From CAMAXB01 sp041746615 (GTDB taxonomy: Bacteria; Verrucomicrobiota; Verrucomicrobiia; Opitutales; Opitutaceae): 30,060 nucleotides of DNA. Below are positions 23,127 to 30,060 of the stretch, piece by piece (positions within the stretch are counted from its first letter, which is position 1; each line of letters begins with the position of its first letter). The position numbers and the translations under genes are program-made. The stretch spans positions 1 to 30,060 of the forward strand of contig JBGTGS010000278.1 of the NCBI GenBank assembly GCA_041746615.1. The letters are read 5' to 3'. The notes beneath the pieces were generated by a model. It was not told the origin of the DNA. It did not search any database and saw only the letters and a list, made by a program, of their open reading frames with translations.

Positions 23127-23186
23127 TCTGTAGGAGCGGGTTTATCCCGCGATGTCATCCCTGATCGCGGGATAAACCCGCTCCTA
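23127..23186. repeat. REPIN-like long inverted repeat (copy 2), perfect 25-bp arms
   Basis: The arms 23127-23151 and 23162-23186 are perfectly complementary around a 10-base loop (GTCATCCCTG). Each arm is headed by GTAG and contains GGAGCGGGTTTATCCCGC. The framework matches the repeat at 8779-8837, but its stem pairs are GCGGG/CCCGC rather than GCGGC/GCCGC. It lies between the small charged protein gene and the ATPase gene. Confidence 0.85.
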
Positions 23187-23230
23187 CAACGATCCCCGCA
23201 GAAGCAAGCTGCGGTCAGGACCCAAAGGAA

Positions 23231-26128
23231 ATGATAACAGACGCGACAACGCCCCAGGCCATCGAGAAACCCCACGCGTTGCCCGGCGATGAGGTGTTGC
23301 GAAAACTCGACAGCTCGCTCCGGGGATTGAGCATTGACGAAGCGGTGAAGCGACTCGAAGCCGTCGGGCCGAACCGTCTGCCGGATCCGCCCAGGGAGGG
23401 TTTGCTCAAGCGCTTCTTCAAGCACTTCCATGATCTGCTGATTTACATCCTCATTGCGGCGGCGGGCGTCACGGCGGCGCTGGGTCACTGGGTGGATACC
23501 GGGGTGATCCTGGGCGTGGTGATCATCAATGCGCTCATCGGCTTCATCCAGGAGGGCAAGGCCGAGCAGGCGCTGGCGGGCATCCGCAAGATGCTTTCCG
23601 CCCACGCGCATGCGCGGCGTGGGGGCGATTGGACGGAGATCGAGGCCGGTGATCTTGTGCCCGGCGATATTGTTCGCCTGCGTTCCGGCGATCGCGTGCC
23701 CGCCGACCTGAGGCTGATCGAGGCCGTAAATCTCCGGATCGAGGAATCCGCACTCACGGGGGAATCCGTACCCGCCGGTAAGACGACTGATCCCGCCGAC
23801 ACTGACGCGGGCGTGGGTGACCGTCACGGCATGGCCTATTCGGGCACCATGGTGGCCGCTGGTCGTGGTACCGGCGTCGTGACCGCCACCGGGCCGGCCA
23901 CCGAACTCGGGCGCATCAACCAGATGATTTCCGAAGTGGAGACGCTGGCCACCCCGCTGACCCGGCAGATGAACCGCTTCGGCAAGATCCTATCCATGGT
24001 CATAGTGGTACTGGCGGGGCTGATGTGGTTCGCGGGCCGGTTCCTGCACGACTTCACCACCAGCGAGTTGTTCCTGGCAGCCATCGGATTTGCCGTCGCC
24101 GCGATTCCCGAGGGACTGCCCGCGATTTTCACCATCACACTGGCGCTCGGAGTCCAGCGCATGGCCCGGCGCAAGGCCATCACCCGCAAGCTCAACGCCG
24201 TCGAGACGCTTGGCTCGGTCATGGTCGTTTGTTCCGACAAGACGGGTACCCTCACGCGCAATGAGATGACTGCGCGCGACGTCGTCACATGCGCGGGCCG
24301 CTATGCGGTGTCCGGCACGGGCTATCAACCGGAGGGCGAAATCACGCACGGGAACGAAGCGGCGTCGCTCGAACAACACCCCGACCTGCGTGCGTTGATC
24401 GAAGTCATGGCCGTGTGCAACGATTCGGAAATCGCGGAGGCGGACGGTCATTGGAAAGTTACGGGTGAGCCGACCGAGGGCGCCTTGCGCACCCTGGCGC
24501 GAAAAGCTGGTTTTGAGGACAACGACTACGAGCGCCTGGCGGTGATTCCGTTCGAGTCCGAAAACAAGTTCATGGCCACGCTCAATCGGGTGCCGGGCGG
24601 GGGCACCCGCATCCTTTTCAAGGGCGCACCGGATCGCCTGTTGGACCGCTGTCCGCTGCAGGGGCAGGGGGATGATGCGTCTGAGCCGCTCGACCGCGTT
24701 TTCTGGGAAAAGCAGATCGAGGAACTCAGCAACCGGGGGTTGCGTGTGCTCGCCGCCGCGGTGCGCGACGTGGACTCCGCAAAAGACGAACTGGGGATGC
24801 CCGATCTGGAATCGGACATGGTGTTCCTGGGCCTGGTGGGAATCATTGACCCGCCCCGACCCGAAGCCATCCTGGCCATCAAGGTCTGCCAGCAGGCCGG
24901 CATTCGCGTGAAGATGATCACCGGCGACCACGCCGGTACGGCAAAGTCCATCGGCCGTGAGATGGGGATTGGCGACGGCGAGCATGCGGTCACCGGCGCG
25001 GAACTCGAGGTGGCATCGGACGAAGAATTGCGCCAGCTCGTGCGCGACCACGATATCTTCGCCCGCACCAGTCCCGAGCACAAACTGAGGCTTGTGCAGG
25101 CGCTGCAGGCGAACGGCGACGTGGTGGCGATGACCGGTGACGGCGTTAACGACGCCCCGGCGCTCAAGCGCGCCGACGTGGGTGTGGCCATGGGCATCAA
25201 AGGCACGGAAGCCACCAAGGAGGCGGCGGACATTGTGCTGGCCGACGACAACTTCGCCTCCATTGAACGCGCCATCGAGGAAGGCCGCACCATCTATGAC
25301 AACTTGCGCAAGGCGATCCTCTTCATCCTGCCGACCAACGGAGCGGAGGCGCTGGTCATCCTGATCGCGGTTGTATTCGGCCTCGTGCTGCCCCTTACGC
25401 CGGTGCAGATCCTCTGGGTGAACATGATCACATCCGTCACGCTGGCTCTGGCTCTGGCCTTCGAGCCGGCTGAACCGGGGGTGATGAGCCGGCCACCTCG
25501 AAATCCGAAGGCGCCGATTCTTGGTGCCGCGTTTCTCTGGCGCATTGGCTTCGTCTCCGTGCTGATCGGCGGCGCGACCATTGCCGTGTTCCTCATCGAA
25601 ATGCGCCTGGGCCTGCCGGTGGAGCTGGTGCGGACGGTGGCGGTGAACACCCTGGTGTGCGCCCAGGTCTTCTATCTCTTCAACAGCCGGTTCCTGCGCG
25701 AATCCAGTTTGTCATTCCCGCGGCTGTTCACCAACCGTGCCGTGTGGATGGCGGTCGGGGTCCTCGCGGTGCTGCAACTGGTGTTTGTCTATGCGCCGTT
25801 CATGCAGCGACTGTTTGGTTCCACCTCCTTGGAACTCCGCCATTGGCTCGTGCCGCTGGGCATCGGGCTGGCGGTTTTCCTGCTCGTCGAAGCCGAGAAG
25901 GCCATCTTTCGACGTTTTGACACGGCCGAGAAACCATCGGATCCTTCCCCGGAGGACGATGCTGACGCTGAGCGCGACCAATCGGAACGGGCCTATGCCT
26001 TGTGGGAAAAAGCCGGACGCCCCGACGGGCGGGAGTTGGAGTTCTGGAATCAAGCCGAGGCCGAACTCGCCGCTGAAAGCAACGCGTCCAAACCACCCGG
26101 GACTTCAGGGTCGGGAAGGTCTGCGTGA
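23231..26128 (+). CDS. P-type cation-transporting ATPase with C-terminal DUF2934 domain
   Basis: 965 residues. The order is an N-terminal cation ATPase domain (about 15-85), actuator loop with ESALTGESVPAG, transmembrane M4 with AIPEGLPAIFTITLALG, phosphorylation site SDKTGTLTRNEM (Asp336), nucleotide-binding domain, hinge GDGVNDAPALKRADVGVAMG and M5-M10. The M4 PEGLP is P2 (Ca2+/Na+)-like, but M6 reads NMITSVTLALAL where canonical Ca2+ pumps have an Asp, so the ion is not assigned. After the last membrane helix, the tail (RAYALWEKAGRPDGRELEFW then NQAEAEL) is a DUF2934 unit, normally a separate short protein. AAGGAA precedes the ATG closely. Confidence 0.93.
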   Translation: MITDATTPQAIEKPHALPGDEVLRKLDSSLRGLSIDEAVKRLEAVGPNRLPDPPREGLLKRFFKHFHDLLIYILIAAAGVTAALGHWVDTGVILGVVIINALIGFIQEGKAEQALAGIRKMLSAHAHARRGGDWTEIEAGDLVPGDIVRLRSGDRVPADLRLIEAVNLRIEESALTGESVPAGKTTDPADTDAGVGDRHGMAYSGTMVAAGRGTGVVTATGPATELGRINQMISEVETLATPLTRQMNRFGKILSMVIVVLAGLMWFAGRFLHDFTTSELFLAAIGFAVAAIPEGLPAIFTITLALGVQRMARRKAITRKLNAVETLGSVMVVCSDKTGTLTRNEMTARDVVTCAGRYAVSGTGYQPEGEITHGNEAASLEQHPDLRALIEVMAVCNDSEIAEADGHWKVTGEPTEGALRTLARKAGFEDNDYERLAVIPFESENKFMATLNRVPGGGTRILFKGAPDRLLDRCPLQGQGDDASEPLDRVFWEKQIEELSNRGLRVLAAAVRDVDSAKDELGMPDLESDMVFLGLVGIIDPPRPEAILAIKVCQQAGIRVKMITGDHAGTAKSIGREMGIGDGEHAVTGAELEVASDEELRQLVRDHDIFARTSPEHKLRLVQALQANGDVVAMTGDGVNDAPALKRADVGVAMGIKGTEATKEAADIVLADDNFASIERAIEEGRTIYDNLRKAILFILPTNGAEALVILIAVVFGLVLPLTPVQILWVNMITSVTLALALAFEPAEPGVMSRPPRNPKAPILGAAFLWRIGFVSVLIGGATIAVFLIEMRLGLPVELVRTVAVNTLVCAQVFYLFNSRFLRESSLSFPRLFTNRAVWMAVGVLAVLQLVFVYAPFMQRLFGSTSLELRHWLVPLGIGLAVFLLVEAEKAIFRRFDTAEKPSDPSPEDDADAERDQSERAYALWEKAGRPDGRELEFWNQAEAELAAESNASKPPGTSGSGRSA

Positions 26129-26370
26129 CCGGATGAAGGAATTCGCCTCAGGGTTGGACCGCCCCAGGGGAAGCTCAACTCACTTGCCAGGATTCATTGG
26201 GGATGGCGGCACCCATGCCTCCCTCCCGCCGGGATGCTTACGAGTAGGGTTTGATCCCATAGCATGAACGAATGCTTTCTGGCACCATGCTCTCAGGGTA
26301 AATCCGCACTGCTTCCGTCCGGGGAAGTTGGTTTTCGCAGATCTCTTCCCTGGACGAAGAACCAGCCGTC

Positions 26371-26895
26371 ATGGACCCATACCTCACCCGCTATCTCAAT
26401 GACCATCTCGCCGGATCCTCCTGCGCCCTTTTGCTGATTCAGGAGCTCGCCGACCGGCATGAAGCACCGGAAGCACGGCAGTTTTTCCTTCAACTCAAGG
26501 AAACCGTTACTGCCGACCGGTCACTGCTGGAAGATCTGCTGGAGAGGATGGGGCAGAATCCAAGCTCCGTCCTTAAGGTGGCAGGCGGGATCGCGGCGCG
26601 CATTGGCGGCATCAAATTGATGTGGGAAAAAATTGAACCCGGTAAACTCGGCTTGTTCGAAGCGTTGGAGGTGCTCGCGCTGGGCGTGCAAGGCAAGCGC
26701 CTGCTATGGGTGGCGCTCAGGGAAATCGTCGCCTGGTTTCCCGAATGGAGTGGCATCGATTTTGCGCAGCTGGAGGGACAGGCGATACAACAACGCGATC
26801 ACATCGAGTTCTGGAGGATCAAGGCAGCCAGGGGCGTTCTGGCTGATGAGGAACGCAGGATCAAAACGAACGAAGTGGCAGGACCCAGGGAATAA
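26371..26895 (+). CDS. Four-helix hypothetical protein (ferritin-like appearance)
   Basis: 174 residues, almost wholly helical by composition: LTRYLNDHLAGSSCALLLIQ, FFLQLKETVTADRSLLEDLL, LFEALEVLALGVQGKRLLWV and AIQQRDHIEFWRIKAARGVL, with Glu/His spaced along the helices. This suggests a ferritin-like bundle, but no E-x-x-H metal pair can be placed with confidence, so no function is assigned. It lies 242 bases after the ATPase gene and 12 bases before the sulfur enzyme, so it may be the first gene of that operon. No signal peptide. Confidence 0.65.
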   Translation: MDPYLTRYLNDHLAGSSCALLLIQELADRHEAPEARQFFLQLKETVTADRSLLEDLLERMGQNPSSVLKVAGGIAARIGGIKLMWEKIEPGKLGLFEALEVLALGVQGKRLLWVALREIVAWFPEWSGIDFAQLEGQAIQQRDHIEFWRIKAARGVLADEERRIKTNEVAGPRE

Positions 26896-26907
26896 TCCGA
26901 AGCTTTT

Positions 26908-28320
26908 ATGGCCCTTGTATTCGAATGCATCCAAACCGACGGCATCGCCGAGCTTTCCTATCTGGTCGGCGATGACTCCACGGGCGTCGCTGCGGTCATT
27001 GATCCGCGGGCGGACGTGGATTGCTATCTCGAACTTGCCCGCACGAAGCAGGTTTCCATCACGCATATTTTCGAGACGCATATCCACGCCGATCTGGTCA
27101 GCGGGGCGCGAGAGCTTCAGGCGCGGGTCGGGTCCGCGAAGATTTTCGTCAGTCACGAAGGCGGGGCGCGCTACGGCTTTGCCCAGGAGCCCATCCATGA
27201 CGGGGATCGTTTCAAGTTCGGCTCTGCGCTGATCACCGTTCGCCACACCCCCGGCCACACCCCGGAGCACGTCTCCTATCTGATCGCGGGGAAGGATCAT
27301 CCCGGGACGCCCTGGGGGGTGCTGACCGGGGATTCGCTTTTTGTCAGCTCCGCCGGGCGCCCCGATCTGCTCGGTAGTGCCCAGGCGAAGAAACTGGCCG
27401 GAAAACTTTTTCACACCTTGCGGGACTTCTATCTGAAGTTGGACGATGGAGTGATCATTTATCCGGGTCATGGCGCCGGTTCGCCGTGTGGTGCGGACAT
27501 TGGCGAGCGTCTCAGCAGCACGATCGGCCATGAGCGACGCTTCAATGCGTTCCTGCAGTATGAGGATGTGAGAAGCTTCACGGACTACGCGCTCTCCACC
27601 GCGCCGCCCACGCCGACCTACTATCCCCGGATGAAAAAGGTAAACGCGAAAGGCCCGGAGATCATCGGGAACCTTCCCGATGTGCGCGGGCTGCCCCCGG
27701 ACTTGTTCAAGAAGGCCATCAAGCAGAAGGACCATGTGCTCATTGACACCCGCATGATGCTGGCCTTTGGCGGCGGGCATATCCGGGGGGCGCTCAGTAT
27801 CGGGGGCAAGCCGATGCTGTCGATATGGGCCGGGTGGCTGCTGGATCCCAAGAAACCGCTCCTGCTGGTCCTGGAGTCCGACGATCAGCTCAATGATATC
27901 GTCTGCTATTTCGTCCGCACCGGCTATACCCGGTTTGCCGGCTACCTGGTCGGTGGCATGACGGCTTGGAACAACGCCGGTCTGCCGCTGCAATCGGTCG
28001 GGCAGATGACGGTGCATGAAGTCAAACGCGCAGGCAAGCGGCTGCAGCTGCTCGATGTGCGCTCTCCGGATGAATGGAAGGACGGTCACATCCCGAATGC
28101 CCGCCATATCTTTCTCGGCGAACTGCGCGAGCGTCTCGGGAAACTTGACCGGACCAAGCCGACGGCGGTGTATTGCGACAGCGGGTACCGCGCGAGCATC
28201 GCGACCAGTATTCTTCAACAGGCAGGATTTGGGTCCGTCTGCAACATCCCCGGAAGCTGGCAGGCATGGAAGGAAGCGGGTTTCCCGGTCGAGGGAGACC
28301 AGCAGAAGGAGACGAAATGA
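26908..28320 (+). CDS. MBL-fold persulfide-dioxygenase-like enzyme with two rhodanese domains
   Basis: 470 residues. Residues 1-240 are a metallo-beta-lactamase fold: TRKQV-like beta region, metal motif THIHADLVSG (His58, His60, Asp62), HTPGHTPEH, LTGDSLF and YPGHGAG. The fourth residue after Asp is Leu rather than His, in line with the mononuclear iron persulfide dioxygenase branch, where HADF is common. Two rhodanese-like domains follow (about 260-355 and 365-460). The first lacks a catalytic Cys (LLLVLESDDQ); the second has Cys423 (VYCDSGYRAS). It would oxidise glutathione- or protein-persulfide to sulfite, with the second rhodanese passing sulfane sulfur. Its TGA overlaps the next ATG. 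Confidence 0.9.
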   Translation: MALVFECIQTDGIAELSYLVGDDSTGVAAVIDPRADVDCYLELARTKQVSITHIFETHIHADLVSGARELQARVGSAKIFVSHEGGARYGFAQEPIHDGDRFKFGSALITVRHTPGHTPEHVSYLIAGKDHPGTPWGVLTGDSLFVSSAGRPDLLGSAQAKKLAGKLFHTLRDFYLKLDDGVIIYPGHGAGSPCGADIGERLSSTIGHERRFNAFLQYEDVRSFTDYALSTAPPTPTYYPRMKKVNAKGPEIIGNLPDVRGLPPDLFKKAIKQKDHVLIDTRMMLAFGGGHIRGALSIGGKPMLSIWAGWLLDPKKPLLLVLESDDQLNDIVCYFVRTGYTRFAGYLVGGMTAWNNAGLPLQSVGQMTVHEVKRAGKRLQLLDVRSPDEWKDGHIPNARHIFLGELRERLGKLDRTKPTAVYCDSGYRASIATSILQQAGFGSVCNIPGSWQAWKEAGFPVEGDQQKETK

Positions 28321-28901
28321 AGGTTCTTCTGACCGGCCTGGCCCTGTTGCCCCTGTCCGCCGCGGTCGCCGCGGAACCGGGCGTTAACGCGCTCGATTAT
28401 TCGGGGCCCGCCTGGTCGCCCTATGTGGTGGGGGCGGGCATTGGGGTCCTCTCATGGCTGACCTTTTATCTTTCAGACAAGCCGATCGGTGCCTCCTCGT
28501 TCTACGCGCACCTTGCAGGTTTTATCGGAAAGCGCATCGCCCCGCGGCGTACGAAGTCGCTCACCTATTTCAAAGACAAGCCACCACGGGTGGGTTGGGG
28601 GTTTGTCTTCGTGGTGGCCACCATTGTGGGCGGTGCCATCGCGGCGCTGACGGGGGGAGAGTTCACCAACGAATGGCTGCCGCCCATGTGGGAGGCACGT
28701 TTCGGTGACGGCATTGCCCTGCGGGCGTCGATCGGATTTGTCGGCGGCCTGCTCATGGCTTTGGGCGCACGGCTGGCGGGCGGTTGCACCAGCGGCCACG
28801 GCATCAGCGGCACCCTGCAACTCAACCCCGGGTCATGGATCGCTGTGATCTGTCTCTTCATTGGCGGCATCGGGGTGGCCATGCCGCTGTATCTCCGGTG
28901 A
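28317..28901 (+). CDS. YeeE/YedE-family sulfur transporter component 1
   Basis: 194 residues from ATG 28317, with AAGGAG 5 bases upstream; an open frame to 28173 lies inside the upstream gene and is rejected. The N-terminal LLTGLALLPLSAAVAAEPG may be a signal or first helix. Membrane helices at AGIGVLSWLTFYL, GWGFVFVVATIVGGAIAALT, SIGFVGGLLMALGARLAGGC and WIAVICLFIGGIGVAMPLYL surround the signature GGCTSGHGISG, whose Cys is the one used in thiosulfate handling by YeeE. It is one of a two-gene pair, so the transporter is probably built of two half-size subunits. Confidence 0.88.
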   Translation: MKVLLTGLALLPLSAAVAAEPGVNALDYSGPAWSPYVVGAGIGVLSWLTFYLSDKPIGASSFYAHLAGFIGKRIAPRRTKSLTYFKDKPPRVGWGFVFVVATIVGGAIAALTGGEFTNEWLPPMWEARFGDGIALRASIGFVGGLLMALGARLAGGCTSGHGISGTLQLNPGSWIAVICLFIGGIGVAMPLYLR

Positions 28902-28907
28902 GGAGCC

Positions 28908-29501
28908 ATGAATGCTTCCCCTAAAACCCGTCCGCCACCCGCCGGGCGACCCGTGTCTTCGGTGGCGGCTCCGCCGCAGTTGATCACCGGCGTGCTCTTC
29001 GGTCTGGCGTTTGGCTTCCTCCTGCAGAAAGGCGGGGTTGGAAAATTCAACGTACTCCTCGGTCAACTGCTGCTCCAGGACTTCACCGTCGCGAAGGTCA
29101 TGGTCACGGCGATCGTGGTGGGCATGGTCGGCGTCTTCACGCTGCACCACTTCGGCAAGGTGAACCTGCACCTCAAGCCCACGCGAATCGGGGCCAACCT
29201 CACCGGGGGGCTGCTGTTCGGCGCAGGCTTTGCGCTGTTGGGTTATTGTCCCGGCACAGTGGCCGTCGCGCTGGGACAGGGCAGCTGGGACGCGCTCTTC
29301 GGCATGGTCGGTTTGGTCGCGGGCTCGTGGATTTTCGCCGAGCTGTCCGGATGGAGCAAGCGGACGATCGAGAAGTGGGGCGATCTCGGCAAAGTCCAGC
29401 TGTCCGATCTGCTGCCCGTCCCGCGCGGAACGCTCGTGGGAATCATTGCGGTTCTGCTTATCGTGGGATTGTTCGTATTGGAAAGGGCATTTCCCCGATG
29501 A
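28908..29501 (+). CDS. YeeE/YedE-family sulfur transporter component 2
   Basis: 197 residues, starting 6 bases after the first half and preceded by AGGAG. After a Pro-rich N-terminus (about 20 residues) come helices at LITGVLFGLAFGFLLQKGGV, AKVMVTAIVVGMVGVFTLHH, NLTGGLLFGAGFALLGYCPG and LVGIIAVLLIVGLFVLERAF. The Cys in GYCPGT corresponds to the second half of single-chain YeeE proteins. Ends in TGA overlapping the next ATG (ATGA), so translation of the last gene is coupled. It probably moves thiosulfate or a similar sulfane ion into or out of the cell. Confidence 0.9.
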   Translation: MNASPKTRPPPAGRPVSSVAAPPQLITGVLFGLAFGFLLQKGGVGKFNVLLGQLLLQDFTVAKVMVTAIVVGMVGVFTLHHFGKVNLHLKPTRIGANLTGGLLFGAGFALLGYCPGTVAVALGQGSWDALFGMVGLVAGSWIFAELSGWSKRTIEKWGDLGKVQLSDLLPVPRGTLVGIIAVLLIVGLFVLERAFPR

Positions 29502-30060
29502 CGGTCCAGGGAACACAGGGACGGAACGGCCGGCTGTTCCCACCGGGAGGGATGATTGTGCGCGAGCGGGAGCCGATGAATCTTGAAATGCCGTTTGGCT
29601 CGCTCGACGGGTTCATCACCCCCGTGGACCGTTTTTTTGTGCGCAACCATTTTTTGATCCCCCAGATCGACGTGAAGACCTGGCGGTTGAAGATTGAAGG
29701 CGAGGTCGAAACGCCGTTTGAACTGACTTATGACGAACTGAGGGAGATGGAGTCCCGCACCATCGTTGTGACGATGGAATGCGCAGGCAATGGTCGCGCC
29801 TTTCTCACCCCTGCCGCCAGTGGGGCGCAATGGGAGCGCGGCGCGGTGGGCAATGCGGAATGGACCGGCATCCCGCTCGAAGGGGTGCTCCGTCGCGCGG
29901 GTTTGAAGCGCACGGTGAGCGAAGTAGTCCTGGAGGGTGCGGACCGGGGTGAGATCATGGACCCGCCGGGACCGGCGGGGATAATTCATTATGCTCGGAG
30001 CATGACGCTGAAGAAGGCGAACGAAGATGTGCTGCTCGCCTTCAAAATGAACGGAGAGGA
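29498..30060 (+). CDS. Sulfite oxidase-type molybdopterin oxidoreductase (3' end outside window)
   Basis: About 187 codons are present and open at the window end. The start overlaps the YedE stop by 4 bases. GSLDGFITPVDRFFVRNHF and WRLKIEGEVETPFELTYDEL introduce the molybdopterin domain; Cys95 in VTMECAGNGRAFL is the conserved sulfur ligand to molybdenum. GAVGNAEWTGIPLEGVLRRA continues the fold. No twin-arginine signal is seen in the first 30 residues (MTVQGTQGRNGRLFPPGGMI), so it may be cytosolic or exported with a partner. In this context it should oxidise sulfite from the persulfide dioxygenase to sulfate. Members of the family with other substrates exist. Confidence 0.88.
   Translation, partial: MTVQGTQGRNGRLFPPGGMIVREREPMNLEMPFGSLDGFITPVDRFFVRNHFLIPQIDVKTWRLKIEGEVETPFELTYDELREMESRTIVVTMECAGNGRAFLTPAASGAQWERGAVGNAEWTGIPLEGVLRRAGLKRTVSEVVLEGADRGEIMDPPGPAGIIHYARSMTLKKANEDVLLAFKMNGE

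Noticed and set aside
26140..26266. Short 44-codon frame after the ATPase
   Set aside because: No ribosome site, no recognisable content, and composition of non-coding sequence.
26704..28218. 504-codon minus-strand frame opposite the persulfide dioxygenase gene
   Set aside because: The plus strand has clear MBL and rhodanese motifs throughout; the minus product shows no motif and unnatural composition.

Overview
The window is GC-rich bacterial chromosome, most likely from the Verrucomicrobiota and probably Opitutaceae-like. This lineage call is inference. It rests on a PEP-CTERM-tailed secreted protein, a secreted tandem DUF1080 protein, a decayed PocR/AraC-type regulator, an uncharacterised CxxTG family that I associate with Planctomycetes and Verrucomicrobia, and weak Shine-Dalgarno sites. 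No phage genes, transposase or CRISPR array were seen.

Layout of the left half (1-16.5 kb), which is mostly core genome: the 3' end of a type II secretion/type IV pilus inner-membrane protein (GspF/PilC); a cyclic-nucleotide-domain histidine kinase; a tight minus-strand operon of metallophosphatase, isochorismatase-like hydrolase and YhaM-type exonuclease; a conserved hypothetical; a LuxR regulator divergent from a PEP-CTERM protein; serine acetyltransferase; tRNA-Leu(GAG); a secreted transglutaminase-like protein; a secreted beta-propeller-like protein; a secreted two-domain DUF1080 protein; a small lipocalin-like protein; cyclopropane-fatty-acid synthase; and a lone CheY-like response regulator followed by a small reading frame split by an in-frame TAG.

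From 16.5 to 17.8 kb lies a stretch of gene remains: an AraC-type regulator with a frameshift and a large internal deletion, the last 36 codons of a NarL/LuxR-type response regulator, and the C-terminal tail of an Hsp20 chaperone. They lie among palindromes and a run of 11 G, C and 7 G.

From 17.8 kb to the end is an all-plus-strand accessory block that looks like a stress and sulfur island: a YflT-like stress protein, a cardiolipin synthase-like phospholipase D, an AI-2E/PerM-family permease, a possible trace of an aldehyde dehydrogenase, a ferric-reductase-like flavocytochrome, a small charged protein, and a P-type cation ATPase with a DUF2934 tail. A sulfur operon follows: a four-helix protein, an MBL-fold persulfide-dioxygenase-like enzyme with two rhodanese domains, two YeeE/YedE sulfur transporters, and a sulfite-oxidase-type molybdenum enzyme cut by the window end. 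The last four genes are coupled by stop/start overlaps or a 6-bp gap, suggesting uptake of reduced sulfur, persulfide oxidation to sulfite, and sulfite oxidation to sulfate.

Intergenic spaces carry REP/REPIN-like palindromes. Two are long hairpins of one family whose inner stems differ by paired compensating bases. A second short family occurs at two convergent gene ends, also with compensating changes.
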